A DNA stretch of 64,000 nt, from positions 1,553,001 to 1,617,000 of the forward strand of contig NZ_CP080025.1 in the NCBI RefSeq assembly GCF_020463795.1, written 5' to 3'. A model generated the notes under the pieces. That model did no database searches and had not been told where the DNA came from. It saw only the letters and a list, made by a program, of their open reading frames with translations. Source of the stretch: Echinicola marina (lineage in GTDB: Bacteria; Bacteroidota; Bacteroidia; Cytophagales; Cyclobacteriaceae). Position 1 is the stretch's first letter, and each line of letters starts with the position of its first letter. The translations under genes and the position numbers were made by a program. Below are positions 8,262-17,085 of this stretch, piece by piece.

Positions 8262-9404
8262 ATGAAAGTTTATTTTGACAATGCAGCTACTACAGCCTTG
8301 GATGAAAAGGTGCTGGAGGCCATGTTGCCCTATATGACAGGGTACTATGGCAATCCATCATCGGTTCACTCGCATGGCCGGGAGGTTCGGACGGCGATCG
8401 AAAGGTCACGGAAAAAAGTGGCTGAATTACTTAATGTCAGCCCTGGAGAAATTTTCTTTACTTCAGGAGGGACCGAAGCAGACAATACGGCATTGGTATG
8501 TGCCATTGAAAGCTTTGGCATCAAAGAAGTATTAACTTCTCCAATAGAGCATCACGCTGTATTACACACGCTACAAATGTGTGAAAAAGCAGGGAAAATC
8601 AAGCTCTGCTATGCCAAACTGAGTGACAAGGGTGAAATCGACATGAACCATTTGACAGATTGGGTGAAGTCGCATCCCCAATCCATGGTTTCCATCATGC
8701 ATGCCAATAATGAAATTGGCAATATCAATGATATACAGGCTATTGGAGAAATCTGTAGGGAGCATGAGGTCTTTTTCCATTCTGACACGGTGCAGACCAT
8801 GGGGCACTATGTCCATGACTTAAAAAAATTGGCCGTTGATGCTATAGTGGCCGGGGGGCATAAGTTTCATGGCCCAAAAGGCTCAGGTTTTCTTTATTTG
8901 AACAAGAAAAAGAAGATTCGTCCGTTCATATATGGAGGAGCACAAGAACGAAATATGCGTGGTGGTACAGAAAATGTCTATGGCATAGTAGGAATCGCCA
9001 AGGCTTTGGAGTTGGCCTATGCAGAGATGGCCACACATCAAGCACAGATAGAAAGGGTGAAGTCGAGGTTCATTGAGCGCCTGAAGCAGGATATTCCCGG
9101 AGTGGAATTTAATGGGCTTTCTGCTGATATGGATAAGAGCCTTTATACGGTGTTAAATGTTAGCCTTCCTCCTTCAGAACAGAACAGCGGCATGTTGCTT
9201 TTCAACTTGGACTTAAGCGGTATTTCAGCCTCAGGAGGTTCTGCTTGTAGCAGCGGTGCAACAGTTGGGTCTCATGTACTGAGAGCATTGAATGCCAGTC
9301 CAGAAAGAGATGCTGTAAGGTTTTCCTTCAGTCGTTTTAATACCATAGAAGAAGTAGATTATACAGTAGATAAATTAAAAGAACTATATGGTGTAATAGC
9401 CTAA
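8262..9404 (+). CDS. Cysteine desulfurase (NifS/IscS class I-like)
   Basis: This 380-residue PLP enzyme transfers sulfur from cysteine to acceptor proteins for Fe-S clusters, tRNA thiolation and cofactors. It begins YFDNAATT, as in the family. The PLP lysine is K201 in GGHKFHGPKG, and the active-site cysteine is C329 in SGGSACSSGA. The G-S-A-C-S-S-G loop is the IscS/NifS form rather than the SufS form. No iscU, iscA or suf gene is adjacent, so which sulfur pathway it serves is not shown. It ends just before a strong terminator at 9429-9456. Confidence 0.9.
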   Translation: MKVYFDNAATTALDEKVLEAMLPYMTGYYGNPSSVHSHGREVRTAIERSRKKVAELLNVSPGEIFFTSGGTEADNTALVCAIESFGIKEVLTSPIEHHAVLHTLQMCEKAGKIKLCYAKLSDKGEIDMNHLTDWVKSHPQSMVSIMHANNEIGNINDIQAIGEICREHEVFFHSDTVQTMGHYVHDLKKLAVDAIVAGGHKFHGPKGSGFLYLNKKKKIRPFIYGGAQERNMRGGTENVYGIVGIAKALELAYAEMATHQAQIERVKSRFIERLKQDIPGVEFNGLSADMDKSLYTVLNVSLPPSEQNSGMLLFNLDLSGISASGGSACSSGATVGSHVLRALNASPERDAVRFSFSRFNTIEEVDYTVDKLKELYGVIA

Positions 9405-9428
9405 TAGATTGAAAAAGTGAAGCAGTCT

Positions 9429-9456
9429 AAAACCGGTCTTTTGGCCGGTTTTTTTT
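9429..9456 (+). terminator. Rho-independent terminator after the cysteine desulfurase
   Basis: AAAACCGG (9429-9436) and CCGGTTTT (9445-9452) make an 8-bp perfect stem with an 8-base loop, followed by a run of T to 9456. Confidence 0.85.
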
Positions 9457-9552
9457 GATTTAGACCCGCAATGCGATTTGCAAATTATTTAGAACCAAGC
9501 CGAAAAGCTGTGTGAAAACAGTCTGTTTAAGCTTCGATATGCGCTATTTATT

Positions 9553-9630
9553 AATCACAGATGGATAAAGAAGAACACGGATATGCTTAATTTATAATAC
9601 ATCTACTTTTCTTTTTTATCTGTGGATAAT
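9553..9630. repeat. Hairpin-forming intergenic repeat, copy 1 (CACAGAT...ATCTGTGG)
   Basis: The 9457-9782 gap has no gene. It contains CACAGATGGATAAA, then AACACGGAT, and about 60 bases later TTTTATCTGTGG in inverted orientation. The first arm and the AACACGGAT block recur with similar spacing at 24183-24262. This points to a dispersed intergenic element that could fold into a long imperfect hairpin in RNA. Confidence 0.45.
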
Positions 9631-9782
9631 CATTGTCCTTAAGCCTATAGCCCAGCTTCAATTTCCATCCACTACCGAACTTTTCCCATTAATCCACATT
9701 TTTCCTGTACTGTAGCAGTTCCTGTACAGACTAGCTGAAATTTATACTTGAAATAGCTCCCCCAGAAATATTGTTTGATTCA

Positions 9783-10739
9783 TTATCTAAAGGGTAATTT
9801 ACTGACGTCTACATTTCCACCGGAAATGATAATACCTACATTTTTATCCTTGAATATTTCTTTATTGGCCAGTACTACTGCAAGGGCCACTGCACTGCTT
9901 GGTTCGATAACCAATTTCATTCTTTCGAATACCAAACGCATGGCAGCAATAATTTCTTCATCAGTGACGGTGAAAATATCCTTAACATATTTTGAGATCA
10001 GGATAAAGTTACGTTCTCCCAATGAGGTCAAAAGACCGTCTGCTATAGTATTGGGTTTTTCCATAGGGATAATGCGCTTGGCCTTGAAGCTTCTCTGGGC
10101 ATCATCGGCTCCTTTGGGTTCTGCACCATATACAGGTGTTTTGGCCGAAAGAAAATGAGTGGCCAGAGCAGTTCCGGCAAGCAATCCACCACCTCCTACT
10201 GGCGCAACGATGGCATCAAAAGGAATTCCCTCGTCCCACATTTCTAATGCACAGGTAGCTTGTCCCTCGATTACATCCATATAATCGTAAGGGGGAATAA
10301 AAGCGGCGCCCGTTTCTTCCACTACTTTTTCCAAGGTTTTTTCCCTTGCTTTCAAATTGGGTTCGCATTCAATAATTTCTCCACCATAACTCTTTACGGC
10401 GGCCTTTTTGATGGCTGGGGCATTGGATGGCATCACAATGTATGCCTTTGTTCCTGTTTCGCTAGCGGCTCTTGACAGCGCAGCGGCATGGTTTCCACTA
10501 CTGTGGGTAGCTACGCCATTTTGTCGAAGTTCAGGAGGAAGCTTAAGGATGGCGTTAGTGGCTCCGCGGGCTTTGAAGGCTCCCACTTTTTGCAGATTTT
10601 CACATTTAAAATACAGTTGACAACCAGCTATTTCATCAATAGCACTGCAGGTCATGATCGGCGTGCGATGGATATAAGCCATGATCCGTTGATAAGCCTG
10701 CTTAAGGTCAATGAGTTGTGGAAATCTAAATTGTTGCAT
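9783..10739 (-). CDS. PLP-dependent threonine/serine dehydratase or racemase (fold type II)
   Basis: I chose the ATG at 10739 (MQQFRFPQL). A longer frame to 10787 would run into the promoter of the divergent peptidase gene. The roughly 318-residue protein has the fold-II lysine K56 in GAFKARGATNA and the PLP phosphate loop VGGGGLLAG near residue 180. A serine-containing SGGN lies near the C-terminus. There is no C-terminal ACT regulatory domain, so it is the short catabolic or racemase-type form. It could be threonine ammonia-lyase, serine racemase or hydroxyaspartate ammonia-lyase; these are not separable by eye. It stands alone. Confidence 0.82.
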   Translation of the reverse strand: MQQFRFPQLIDLKQAYQRIMAYIHRTPIMTCSAIDEIAGCQLYFKCENLQKVGAFKARGATNAILKLPPELRQNGVATHSSGNHAAALSRAASETGTKAYIVMPSNAPAIKKAAVKSYGGEIIECEPNLKAREKTLEKVVEETGAAFIPPYDYMDVIEGQATCALEMWDEGIPFDAIVAPVGGGGLLAGTALATHFLSAKTPVYGAEPKGADDAQRSFKAKRIIPMEKPNTIADGLLTSLGERNFILISKYVKDIFTVTDEEIIAAMRLVFERMKLVIEPSSAVALAVVLANKEIFKDKNVGIIISGGNVDVSKLPFR

Positions 10740-10797
10740 GTAGGTTAAAGTTAACACTTTGCAGGCAAAATTTGTATCTTTCTGCAAATTATCCTAC

Positions 10798-11481
10798 ATG
10801 CAGCACCTTATTAAAAGATTAAGCGAAAGCCGTTATTTTCCGATAATGGGCCAACAATTGACTTCTCAAAACTCATTGAAAATGGATTTTACTGCGGCCA
10901 ATGCCGATTTAAAAAGTCTGGATCTGAAGGATACGGCTAAATTCAGTGAATATGTCTTTGGGAAGCTAAGGCAGGAAGGGAAGGATTTTGGTTACGGGGG
11001 CTATATGGAGCCAAGGGCCATTTACCAAAGGAGCGAGGTTTTTGGAAAATCTGAGGGCGAGTTTAGAAATATCCATTTGGGAATTGATATATGGGCAAAG
11101 CCGGGACAACCCGTTTATGCACCCATGGAAGGCAAGGTACACAGTTTCAATGACAACGGTGCTTTCGGGAATTATGGTCCTGCCATTATTTTGGAACATC
11201 AGCTTTTTGGAGAGTTTTTTTATACGCTCTATGGTCATCTTGAGAGGGCAGATTTGGTAGGGCTGGAGAAGGGACAGCCTATTTCAGCCGGGCAGGCTTT
11301 TTGTCATATAGGTCCTTTCCCTGAAAATGGAGATTGGCCACCTCATTTGCATTTCCAGATGATTTTGGATCTAGAAGGTAATGAGGGAGACTACCCCGGA
11401 GTGTGTACGGCCAAGGATGTGGATAAATACAACAAGAATTGCCCAGATCCGACAATATTCATCTCATTGGATAATTTTTAA
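10798..11481 (+). CDS. M23 family metallopeptidase, no signal peptide
   Basis: From the ATG at 10798 this is 227 residues; an in-frame start at 10759 exists but overlaps the divergent promoter. The LytM/M23 zinc motifs are visible: H93 and D97 in HLGID, GH147L in LYGHL, and H183xH185 in PPHLHFQ. These enzymes cut peptide cross-links of peptidoglycan. Unlike most exported members there is no signal peptide or membrane helix, so location and substrate are uncertain. The catalytic domain fills the C-terminal two thirds; the first 70 residues have no recognised domain. Confidence 0.85.
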   Translation: MQHLIKRLSESRYFPIMGQQLTSQNSLKMDFTAANADLKSLDLKDTAKFSEYVFGKLRQEGKDFGYGGYMEPRAIYQRSEVFGKSEGEFRNIHLGIDIWAKPGQPVYAPMEGKVHSFNDNGAFGNYGPAIILEHQLFGEFFYTLYGHLERADLVGLEKGQPISAGQAFCHIGPFPENGDWPPHLHFQMILDLEGNEGDYPGVCTAKDVDKYNKNCPDPTIFISLDNF

Positions 11482-11578
11482 ATCCAATCGTGCAATTATT
11501 TCACGGCTTCAATAAAAAAGGATAGCTTTGTTTAGCGATTGAAGGAAACAGAATCATTTGATTGGCCATTTTCAAAAG

Positions 11579-11602
11579 CGCTGACATTAATGATAGTCAG
11601 CG
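11579..11602 (+). terminator. Weak hairpin downstream of the M23 peptidase
   Basis: CGCTGAC (11579-11585) and GTCAGCG (11596-11602) form a 7-bp stem with a 10-base loop, followed by a short T-rich stretch. It lies about 100 bases after the stop codon. It is weaker than the other terminators here. Confidence 0.4.
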
Positions 11603-11708
11603 TTTATAATTTTCCATAAATGAACTAAATTAAGGGAGCTTTGGATATATTCAAGCATTGCCCGTTTCATTAAATAATTTAACACTATAAAATCAACCCT
11701 TTTTACTT

Positions 11709-12554
11709 ATGGACATTAATGCAGAAACTTTACAGACCTTATATGATCAAGGAATAGAGCTCTTAATGAACATTGTTCCAAGTATTATTTATGCTATTCT
11801 TATCTTCATTGTGGGTAAGATTATCATCAATAAAATAATAAACTCCATGAAGGCGGTAATTGCCAAAAGGGAACCAGACCCTTCGCTTACCAACTTCTTA
11901 ATGAGTCTTACCAGTGCATTATTATATGTACTGTTATTTTTGACCATTGCCTTTGTCCTGGGTATTCCAGTGACTTCCTTTGTGGCCATTTTAGGTGCTG
12001 CTGGTTTGGCGATTGGTCTAGCACTCCAAGGTTCTCTGGCCAATTTTGCCGGTGGGGTGTTGATACTATTGTTCAAGCCTTTCAAAGTGGACGATGTGAT
12101 TGAAGCAAAGGGGCACTTGGGTGTGGTAGAATCCATTGATATTCTTTATACGAAGATGAAGACCTTTGACAATAAGGACATTATTATCCCAAATGGGGCA
12201 TTGGCCAATTCCGACTTGATCAATATGTCCAATAAGCCTACCAGAAGATCTGAAATCAAGGTAGGTGTGGCCTATGGTACGGATCTAAAGAAAACCAGAA
12301 AAATCATGTTGGACGTTTTTGCGCAGGATAAAAGAATTCACCAAGATCCTGAGCCAGTGGTCTTCTTTACCAATTTCGGAGATAGTTCTTTGGATCTTGT
12401 AGCCAGAATTTGGTCAGATGCGGCAGACCTATGGCCTGTGTATTTTGATAATATGGAAAGAATCAAAGAAGCTTTTGAGGAAAACAATATTGAAATTCCT
12501 TTTCCCCAAAGAGATATCAACCATTATTATCCTGATGGAAAGCAAGAAGCTTGA
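11709..12554 (+). CDS. Small-conductance mechanosensitive ion channel, MscS family
   Basis: The 281 residues match the compact E. coli MscS architecture. Three membrane helices lie in about residues 20-120, including a glycine/alanine-rich pore helix (GAAGLAIGLALQGSLANFAGG). The beta domain follows with FKVDDVIEAKG and the conserved IIIPNGAL and SNKPTRR segments. It opens under membrane tension to release osmolytes. It is a single-gene unit with a terminator at 12574-12602. Confidence 0.93.
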   Translation: MDINAETLQTLYDQGIELLMNIVPSIIYAILIFIVGKIIINKIINSMKAVIAKREPDPSLTNFLMSLTSALLYVLLFLTIAFVLGIPVTSFVAILGAAGLAIGLALQGSLANFAGGVLILLFKPFKVDDVIEAKGHLGVVESIDILYTKMKTFDNKDIIIPNGALANSDLINMSNKPTRRSEIKVGVAYGTDLKKTRKIMLDVFAQDKRIHQDPEPVVFFTNFGDSSLDLVARIWSDAADLWPVYFDNMERIKEAFEENNIEIPFPQRDINHYYPDGKQEA

Positions 12555-12573
12555 TAGGAATATTCTAAAGAAG

Positions 12574-12602
12574 AAGGACAGCTCAGCAGTTGTCCTTTTT
12601 TT
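12574..12602 (+). terminator. Rho-independent terminator after mscS
   Basis: AAGGACA (12574-12580) and TGTCCTT (12591-12597) form a 7-bp stem followed by TTTTTT to 12602. Confidence 0.7.
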
Positions 12603-12627
12603 GTGTCCTTTTTAGAGTGGTATTTTG

Positions 12628-12701
12628 AACCCGAAATATGCATTAGCTTATCTACGCCGCGGCGCACAAGTATTACGGACTGAAAATGCATAATCCGGGT
12701 T
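12628..12701. repeat. 74-bp inverted-repeat element with nested palindrome
   Basis: The 17-base arms at 12628-12644 and 12685-12701 are inverted copies with two mismatches (AACCCGAAATATGCATT against AATGCATAATCCGGGTT). The loop carries the perfect palindrome CGCCGCGGCG (12655-12664), a GC-rich island in AT-rich DNA. The structure looks like a dispersed intergenic element rather than a terminator. It lies between the convergent mscS and AraC-type genes. Confidence 0.55.
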
Positions 12702-12762
12702 GAACTAGCCGTCTTTTTCCAAGCATCAGGTTGAGTTAAATATCAAAAAGTAAAGTTCAAGC

Positions 12763-13851
12763 TTAATGAGCCAATATATAGGATGGTTTATATCCAAATT
12801 TTTCAATGAAGCATTTGGTGAAGTAAGAGGGACTGCTGTATCCAACTTCCAAGGCCACTTGGGCAATGTTCTCTGTCTTTTGCAGCAGGAGTTTGCGTGC
12901 TTTTTCCAGCCGAAGATCCCTGAGGAAGATGATGGGAGGTCTTCCAGTAATAGAGGTGATTTTGCGGTATAGTTGTGGCCGGCTGATCCCTATGTGTTTG
13001 CAGAGTTTTGCAATGGTAAAACTTTGATCTGATAAATTTTGGTCTGATGTCGAGCAGACTTTGACGATAAAGCTTTCTTCCAAAGGAGAAATGATTTTGG
13101 TAGCTAAGGAGTCAAATTGATTCATTGATGTCAGGTGCTTGGAGACAGAGGAAGAAACAATGATTTGCTGATTATAGGCTATCCTGCTTAGGCATTGCGC
13201 ATACTGAACGGTATATTTCAGGTAATCGGTATTTTCAGCCTTTCCGGCACAAAGCCCAATTTTAAATGAAACTGGCTGAAGGGAATGCTGGTTTGCTTTT
13301 GTGAGCTGTTTTTGAAGCTTCAGGGCACAATAAAATGCCTGATTGGCTTCACCAAACTGGGCAATAATGTCCTCGGCTCTAAAATTATTGAGGGCTTTGC
13401 TTTCTTGATGTTCTATTATTTCCCTGATGGTGTTACTGGCCCAGGAAGGTATCATGGGAGGGTCCCCTGCGCGTGTCAAATTTTGGATGGAACTTGGCCA
13501 AAGGTTAAGGGCAAGGATAAATCTATCTCCAAGATCAGGGGCTGCCTTCTTTTCTGCTTTAGGGTCATCAACTAGGAATGGTTGGATGCCCAGCATGTTT
13601 TTAAAGAAGCCTGTTTCAACTTCCTTGATGAAGAAGGTGAGCTGATTATGGGGAAAGGGACAGGACATTTCACAAGTAGCCTTGTCTGGGCCTTCTATCA
13701 AGCAAAAGACAGTACCACTTGCTTCATTGACCCAGAACTGATGGTATTTTACGCCAAAGTTCTTCAGTTTAGCTTCATCCTGGATGAGGCTGGTCTTTAC
13801 ATCCTCTGTGGTGATGTGGTCGAACTGATGAAAGTCCATAAACATCGGCAT
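12763..13851 (-). CDS. AraC family regulator fused to DUF4242-like and cyclase-like domains
   Basis: I chose the ATG at 13851 (MPMFMDF); the frame extends 12 residues further upstream. The N-terminal part (FMDFHQFDHITTEDV, later FWVNEASGTVFCLIEGPD) resembles DUF4242, a small domain often labelled nickel-binding. The middle (about residues 150-240) looks like a degenerate class III nucleotide cyclase, with FGEANQAFYCALKLQ and FKIGLCAGKAE. The glycine-aspartate metal motif is not intact, so catalysis is unlikely. The last 100 residues are an AraC helix-turn-helix pair (ISRPQLYRKI and VALEVGYSSPSYFTKCF). The signal and target genes are unknown. Confidence 0.8.
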   Translation of the reverse strand: MPMFMDFHQFDHITTEDVKTSLIQDEAKLKNFGVKYHQFWVNEASGTVFCLIEGPDKATCEMSCPFPHNQLTFFIKEVETGFFKNMLGIQPFLVDDPKAEKKAAPDLGDRFILALNLWPSSIQNLTRAGDPPMIPSWASNTIREIIEHQESKALNNFRAEDIIAQFGEANQAFYCALKLQKQLTKANQHSLQPVSFKIGLCAGKAENTDYLKYTVQYAQCLSRIAYNQQIIVSSSVSKHLTSMNQFDSLATKIISPLEESFIVKVCSTSDQNLSDQSFTIAKLCKHIGISRPQLYRKITSITGRPPIIFLRDLRLEKARKLLLQKTENIAQVALEVGYSSPSYFTKCFIEKFGYKPSYILAH

Positions 13852-14014
13852 GGCTAAAAGTCTTTTATTAAATATAAGTATAAACACTAGTAAAAAGTGG
13901 AAATAGCCTATAATTGGGTTTGACTGAATCTTGAATGGATATTAATCGTCATTTTTTGTAAATGATAGGTTTTTAATAATTTTCCGGGCTAATAAGCCTA
14001 TCTATTTAAACATG

Positions 14015-14040
14015 AAAAAAGGGGCCTTTTGAGCCCCTTT
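14015..14040 (-). terminator. Terminator for the Gfo/Idh/MocA oxidoreductase
   Basis: AAAGGGGC (14018-14025) and GCCCCTTT (14033-14040) form a perfect 8-bp stem. Read on the minus strand it is followed by six T residues, 22 bases past the stop codon. Confidence 0.8.
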
Positions 14041-14062
14041 GATATATGATGTGTGGTGAGGA

Positions 14063-15394
14063 TTAGAAATCCCTATAAGGGGCATCCAATAATTTATTGG
14101 CTTCTTCTTCTGCAAATCTTCCGGATGCTGCATCCCAGTGTAGTTTTTTATTTGGGAATCTACCTGCGATGGTTCCTAGCAGGATAGTTTCAGTCAGTCG
14201 GGCAGCATAGGAGAAAGGTGCGCTGGTTTCATCTTTTCCTAAACACGCATCCACAAATTGATGATAATGTTTATCACCTTCACTGTCATAATCACGAACT
14301 GGTTTTCCTATGTGCTCAGTTCCTGTAAGGTCCAATTCCTTATATTCACCATCCACGATCAGCTTTGGAAGCTGCATGAAGTGAGGCAGTAATAGTCTTC
14401 TTCCATCTTCTCCGATAAACATGGCTCCCTGTCCTGGAAGTTTGTCATCATTGGGCAATTTAAGGTCTTTATGTTTGTCAGGTGCTCCTGGGCCATCATA
14501 CCATACCCATTTCAGTTTTTTAGTAGTATATGGTGTCTGTGGAAATTCATAAGTAACCTCATTGTTTTCAGGAAAGCCAAATCCTGTAGGCTTTCTACAT
14601 TTATTTTTGATGGTCATGGGTACGTCAAGTTCCAAGGCATTATAAGGGGTATCAAAAATATGAACTCCCATATCACCCAAGGTACCGCAACCGTAGTCCA
14701 ATAATTTTCTCCAATTGCCAGGATGGTATACCCCCTCTTTGTATGGTCTTTCTGCAGAAGTTCCCAGCCATAGGTTCCAGTCCAAGTTTTCTGGAACTGG
14801 GTCTTGACCTTCTGGTGCAGGTCCATCAAATCCCCAGTTTTTAGGAGACCAAGCCCTAACGGTTTTTACTTTTCCGATAATTCCTGACTGAATCAAATGG
14901 GTAGCCAATTTGTAGTCGTAGAAGGAGTGTACCTGAATGCCCATTTGGGTGATGATATTATGGTCTTCAGCATATTTTTTCATGGCCCTGGCCTCGGTAA
15001 CATGGTGGGTCAATGGCTTCTGGCAGTATACTGGTTTGCCTTTTTCCATTGCCAGCATGGAAGCTGGAGCATGGGTATGGTCTGGTGTGGAAACTACAAC
15101 GGCATCAATACTGTCCACCATTTCCTTCATCATTTCTCTATAGTCTTTATAGATTTTTGCATTTGGGTGCATGGCTTTGGCAGTGTCCAATGCTTTAGAG
15201 TCTACATCACATAGTGCAACTACATCTACAGAAGAATGGGAAGAGATGGACTTCAAATCTGCAATGCCCATGGCTCCTAAGCCAATATGTGCCGTTCTTA
15301 GTTTTTTGCTTTTACCCAAGGCCCAGGTGGATCCAGGTAACATGGATACAGCTGCTAATGCTGCTGTGTTTTTAAGAAATGCTCTTTTTTTCAT
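14063..15394 (-). CDS. Gfo/Idh/MocA family oxidoreductase, exported
   Basis: This is a 443-residue NAD(P)-dependent sugar dehydrogenase-like protein. The N-terminus (KKRAFLKNTAALAAVSM) looks like a Tat or Sec export signal of the kind found on many Bacteroidota members. The Rossmann motif is slightly altered, HIGLGAMGIADL near residue 35. EKGKPVYCQKPLTHHV near residue 120 carries the conserved catalytic-region lysine (EKP/QKP). The C-terminal beta-sheet domain completes the fold. The substrate is not identifiable. It lies on the same strand as the kinase-like gene and near the SSS symporter, in what looks like a carbohydrate locus. Confidence 0.85.
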   Translation of the reverse strand: MKKRAFLKNTAALAAVSMLPGSTWALGKSKKLRTAHIGLGAMGIADLKSISSHSSVDVVALCDVDSKALDTAKAMHPNAKIYKDYREMMKEMVDSIDAVVVSTPDHTHAPASMLAMEKGKPVYCQKPLTHHVTEARAMKKYAEDHNIITQMGIQVHSFYDYKLATHLIQSGIIGKVKTVRAWSPKNWGFDGPAPEGQDPVPENLDWNLWLGTSAERPYKEGVYHPGNWRKLLDYGCGTLGDMGVHIFDTPYNALELDVPMTIKNKCRKPTGFGFPENNEVTYEFPQTPYTTKKLKWVWYDGPGAPDKHKDLKLPNDDKLPGQGAMFIGEDGRRLLLPHFMQLPKLIVDGEYKELDLTGTEHIGKPVRDYDSEGDKHYHQFVDACLGKDETSAPFSYAARLTETILLGTIAGRFPNKKLHWDAASGRFAEEEANKLLDAPYRDF

Positions 15395-15657
15395 GGGTAC
15401 TGTGTTATTATGGTAAAGGCTATTTTGATTGAGTAAATAGACTTTTTACGTTATTAAGTTTAAGTTTATAAAAAAAATACACTATCTAAGCACTAATATA
15501 TTAAAGTATTTGAATGAATACCAAGATGTTTCAAAACTTATTGCGTCTATTTCCTTTTATGGATGAATTGTTTTGAGATATTGAGATTTTCAAAATTCAA
15601 TTTTGATCTATTGAAGCTGGCTTGTTGTTCATTAACGAAAAAAGAAAAAGAGGTTGT

Positions 15658-16710
15658 TTAAACCTCTTTCATCATTTGATCAATGTCCTCACGCTTGTTT
15701 TGTAGGGCTTTTAGTAATAAGGATTGGTTTTTGGCCCGGTGCAAATTATGTTCCGGATAGGCTATAGGATAATAGATGTTTCCGTTGAGGTAATCTGTCA
15801 GAAAGCGCAATCCCATAATGCAGGCCATCATTTCCCCTCCAAATGGCAGTGAATTTTTTTCCTCTGCTGTCAAATCACTGCCTAGGGCAGCCACAAAGCC
15901 TTTGAGCAGTGCTGCATATTTGTCCAGGTCTACATCTATTTTGTCCCAGTCCAAGGAAGCTTCTTCCTCTGTACAGCTGACTGTTCTTACCAAATCTCCA
16001 AAATCATAGAATATGTATCCGGGCATCACAGTGTCGAGATCGATGACCGCATTGATTTTTGAAAAGTTTTTGTCATAGATTACATTATTGATTTTGGTAT
16101 CATTATGGGTCACACGGAGTGGCAGGTTCTCCTCATAATACTTGTATTTCCTCACCAGAAGTACTTGACGTTTGTAAAATTCTACCAGTTCCTGTGCTTC
16201 TGCATGCAGCTCCACTTTGGTTTCTTTTAGAGCGTTTTCAAACTGTCTATAGCGCAAGGAAAGATTATGAAAACCATCAATGACCTCTTCTAGCTCACTG
16301 GTATCTATGCCTATACAGGCTTTCACAAAACCCCCAAAGGCCTGGGCGGCCAAATAGGCTTGTTCGGTAGAGGAGACCTTATCGATACATTCTCCAGAGA
16401 TAAAGGGGAAAAGCCTGTAGGCAGACTGGTCCAAGTCCGAAAAAAGGCTGCCTCTGACCGTCTTCATGGGTAATACCAAGTTGAAATCTAGTTGTTTACC
16501 TGTTAAATGTTGATTGACGATCTTAAGGTTTTTGGCGATTCTGTCAGGAAAGGGGAATACATTGGTATTAAAATTTTGAAGAATATATTGTTTTGCGTCA
16601 CTGTTTACCAAATAAGTTTGATGGATATGTCCCGAACCATATTTCTTTACATCCGACACCGCTCCCGGCTGACCATAATCCACTAAAATATCATCAAAGA
16701 CACTTTCCAT
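15658..16710 (-). CDS. APH-fold kinase, N-acetylhexosamine 1-kinase-like
   Basis: This 350-residue protein has the aminoglycoside phosphotransferase-type catalytic loop THNDTKINNV (about residue 195) and the metal-binding IDLDTVMPGYIFYDFGD. The DTVMPG and YDFGD segments resemble the NahK group, which phosphorylates N-acetylhexosamines at C1. Similar Bacteroidota proteins are often mislabelled mucin desulfatase. It is divergent from the SSS symporter across a 375-base AT-rich gap, which suggests uptake and phosphorylation of the same amino sugar. The kinase fold is firm; the substrate is inference. Confidence 0.72.
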   Translation of the reverse strand: MESVFDDILVDYGQPGAVSDVKKYGSGHIHQTYLVNSDAKQYILQNFNTNVFPFPDRIAKNLKIVNQHLTGKQLDFNLVLPMKTVRGSLFSDLDQSAYRLFPFISGECIDKVSSTEQAYLAAQAFGGFVKACIGIDTSELEEVIDGFHNLSLRYRQFENALKETKVELHAEAQELVEFYKRQVLLVRKYKYYEENLPLRVTHNDTKINNVIYDKNFSKINAVIDLDTVMPGYIFYDFGDLVRTVSCTEEEASLDWDKIDVDLDKYAALLKGFVAALGSDLTAEEKNSLPFGGEMMACIMGLRFLTDYLNGNIYYPIAYPEHNLHRAKNQSLLLKALQNKREDIDQMMKEV

Positions 16711-17085
16711 ACTTGCTTTACTGAAATGTTAAAAATATATTTTTTGATTGATGTATTATTTCCAATTATCGATAAAATTAATTCAAAAATCTTAAATCAA
16801 AAGAAATTGAAACATATTTTATATAAAAGCGAATGTAAAAATAAAAAATATAATAAATAATATATGTTTTCGATAAGATTTATTTTATTTGAAGGAAATT
16901 TATTTTGCCCCTTAAAATAGGGGTTTTTGAATTTCTTGAATTATTGAATACATTAGTGAAAATTATTTCAAAAGTCACTTTTATTAAGTGTAAAATTTTG
17001 TAAAACGAATTTTATTAGGTTGGAATAGTTTTCAGTGTCAATAGCATTCGGAATTAATACAGTTTAAAATTTACATTAGGATATT
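16711..17085. other. Very AT-rich divergent promoter region
   Basis: This 375-base gap separates the divergent kinase and symporter genes and is unusually rich in A and T (for example around 16800-16870). No ORF, tRNA or clear hairpin was seen. It presumably holds promoters for both genes, but I could not place a convincing TAnnTTTG box. Confidence 0.4.

Noticed and set aside
9457-9782. DnaA box TGTGGATAA at 9622-9630 as a second origin
   Set aside because: It is a single copy and part of the hairpin repeat arm ATCTGTGG, so it is better explained as repeat sequence.
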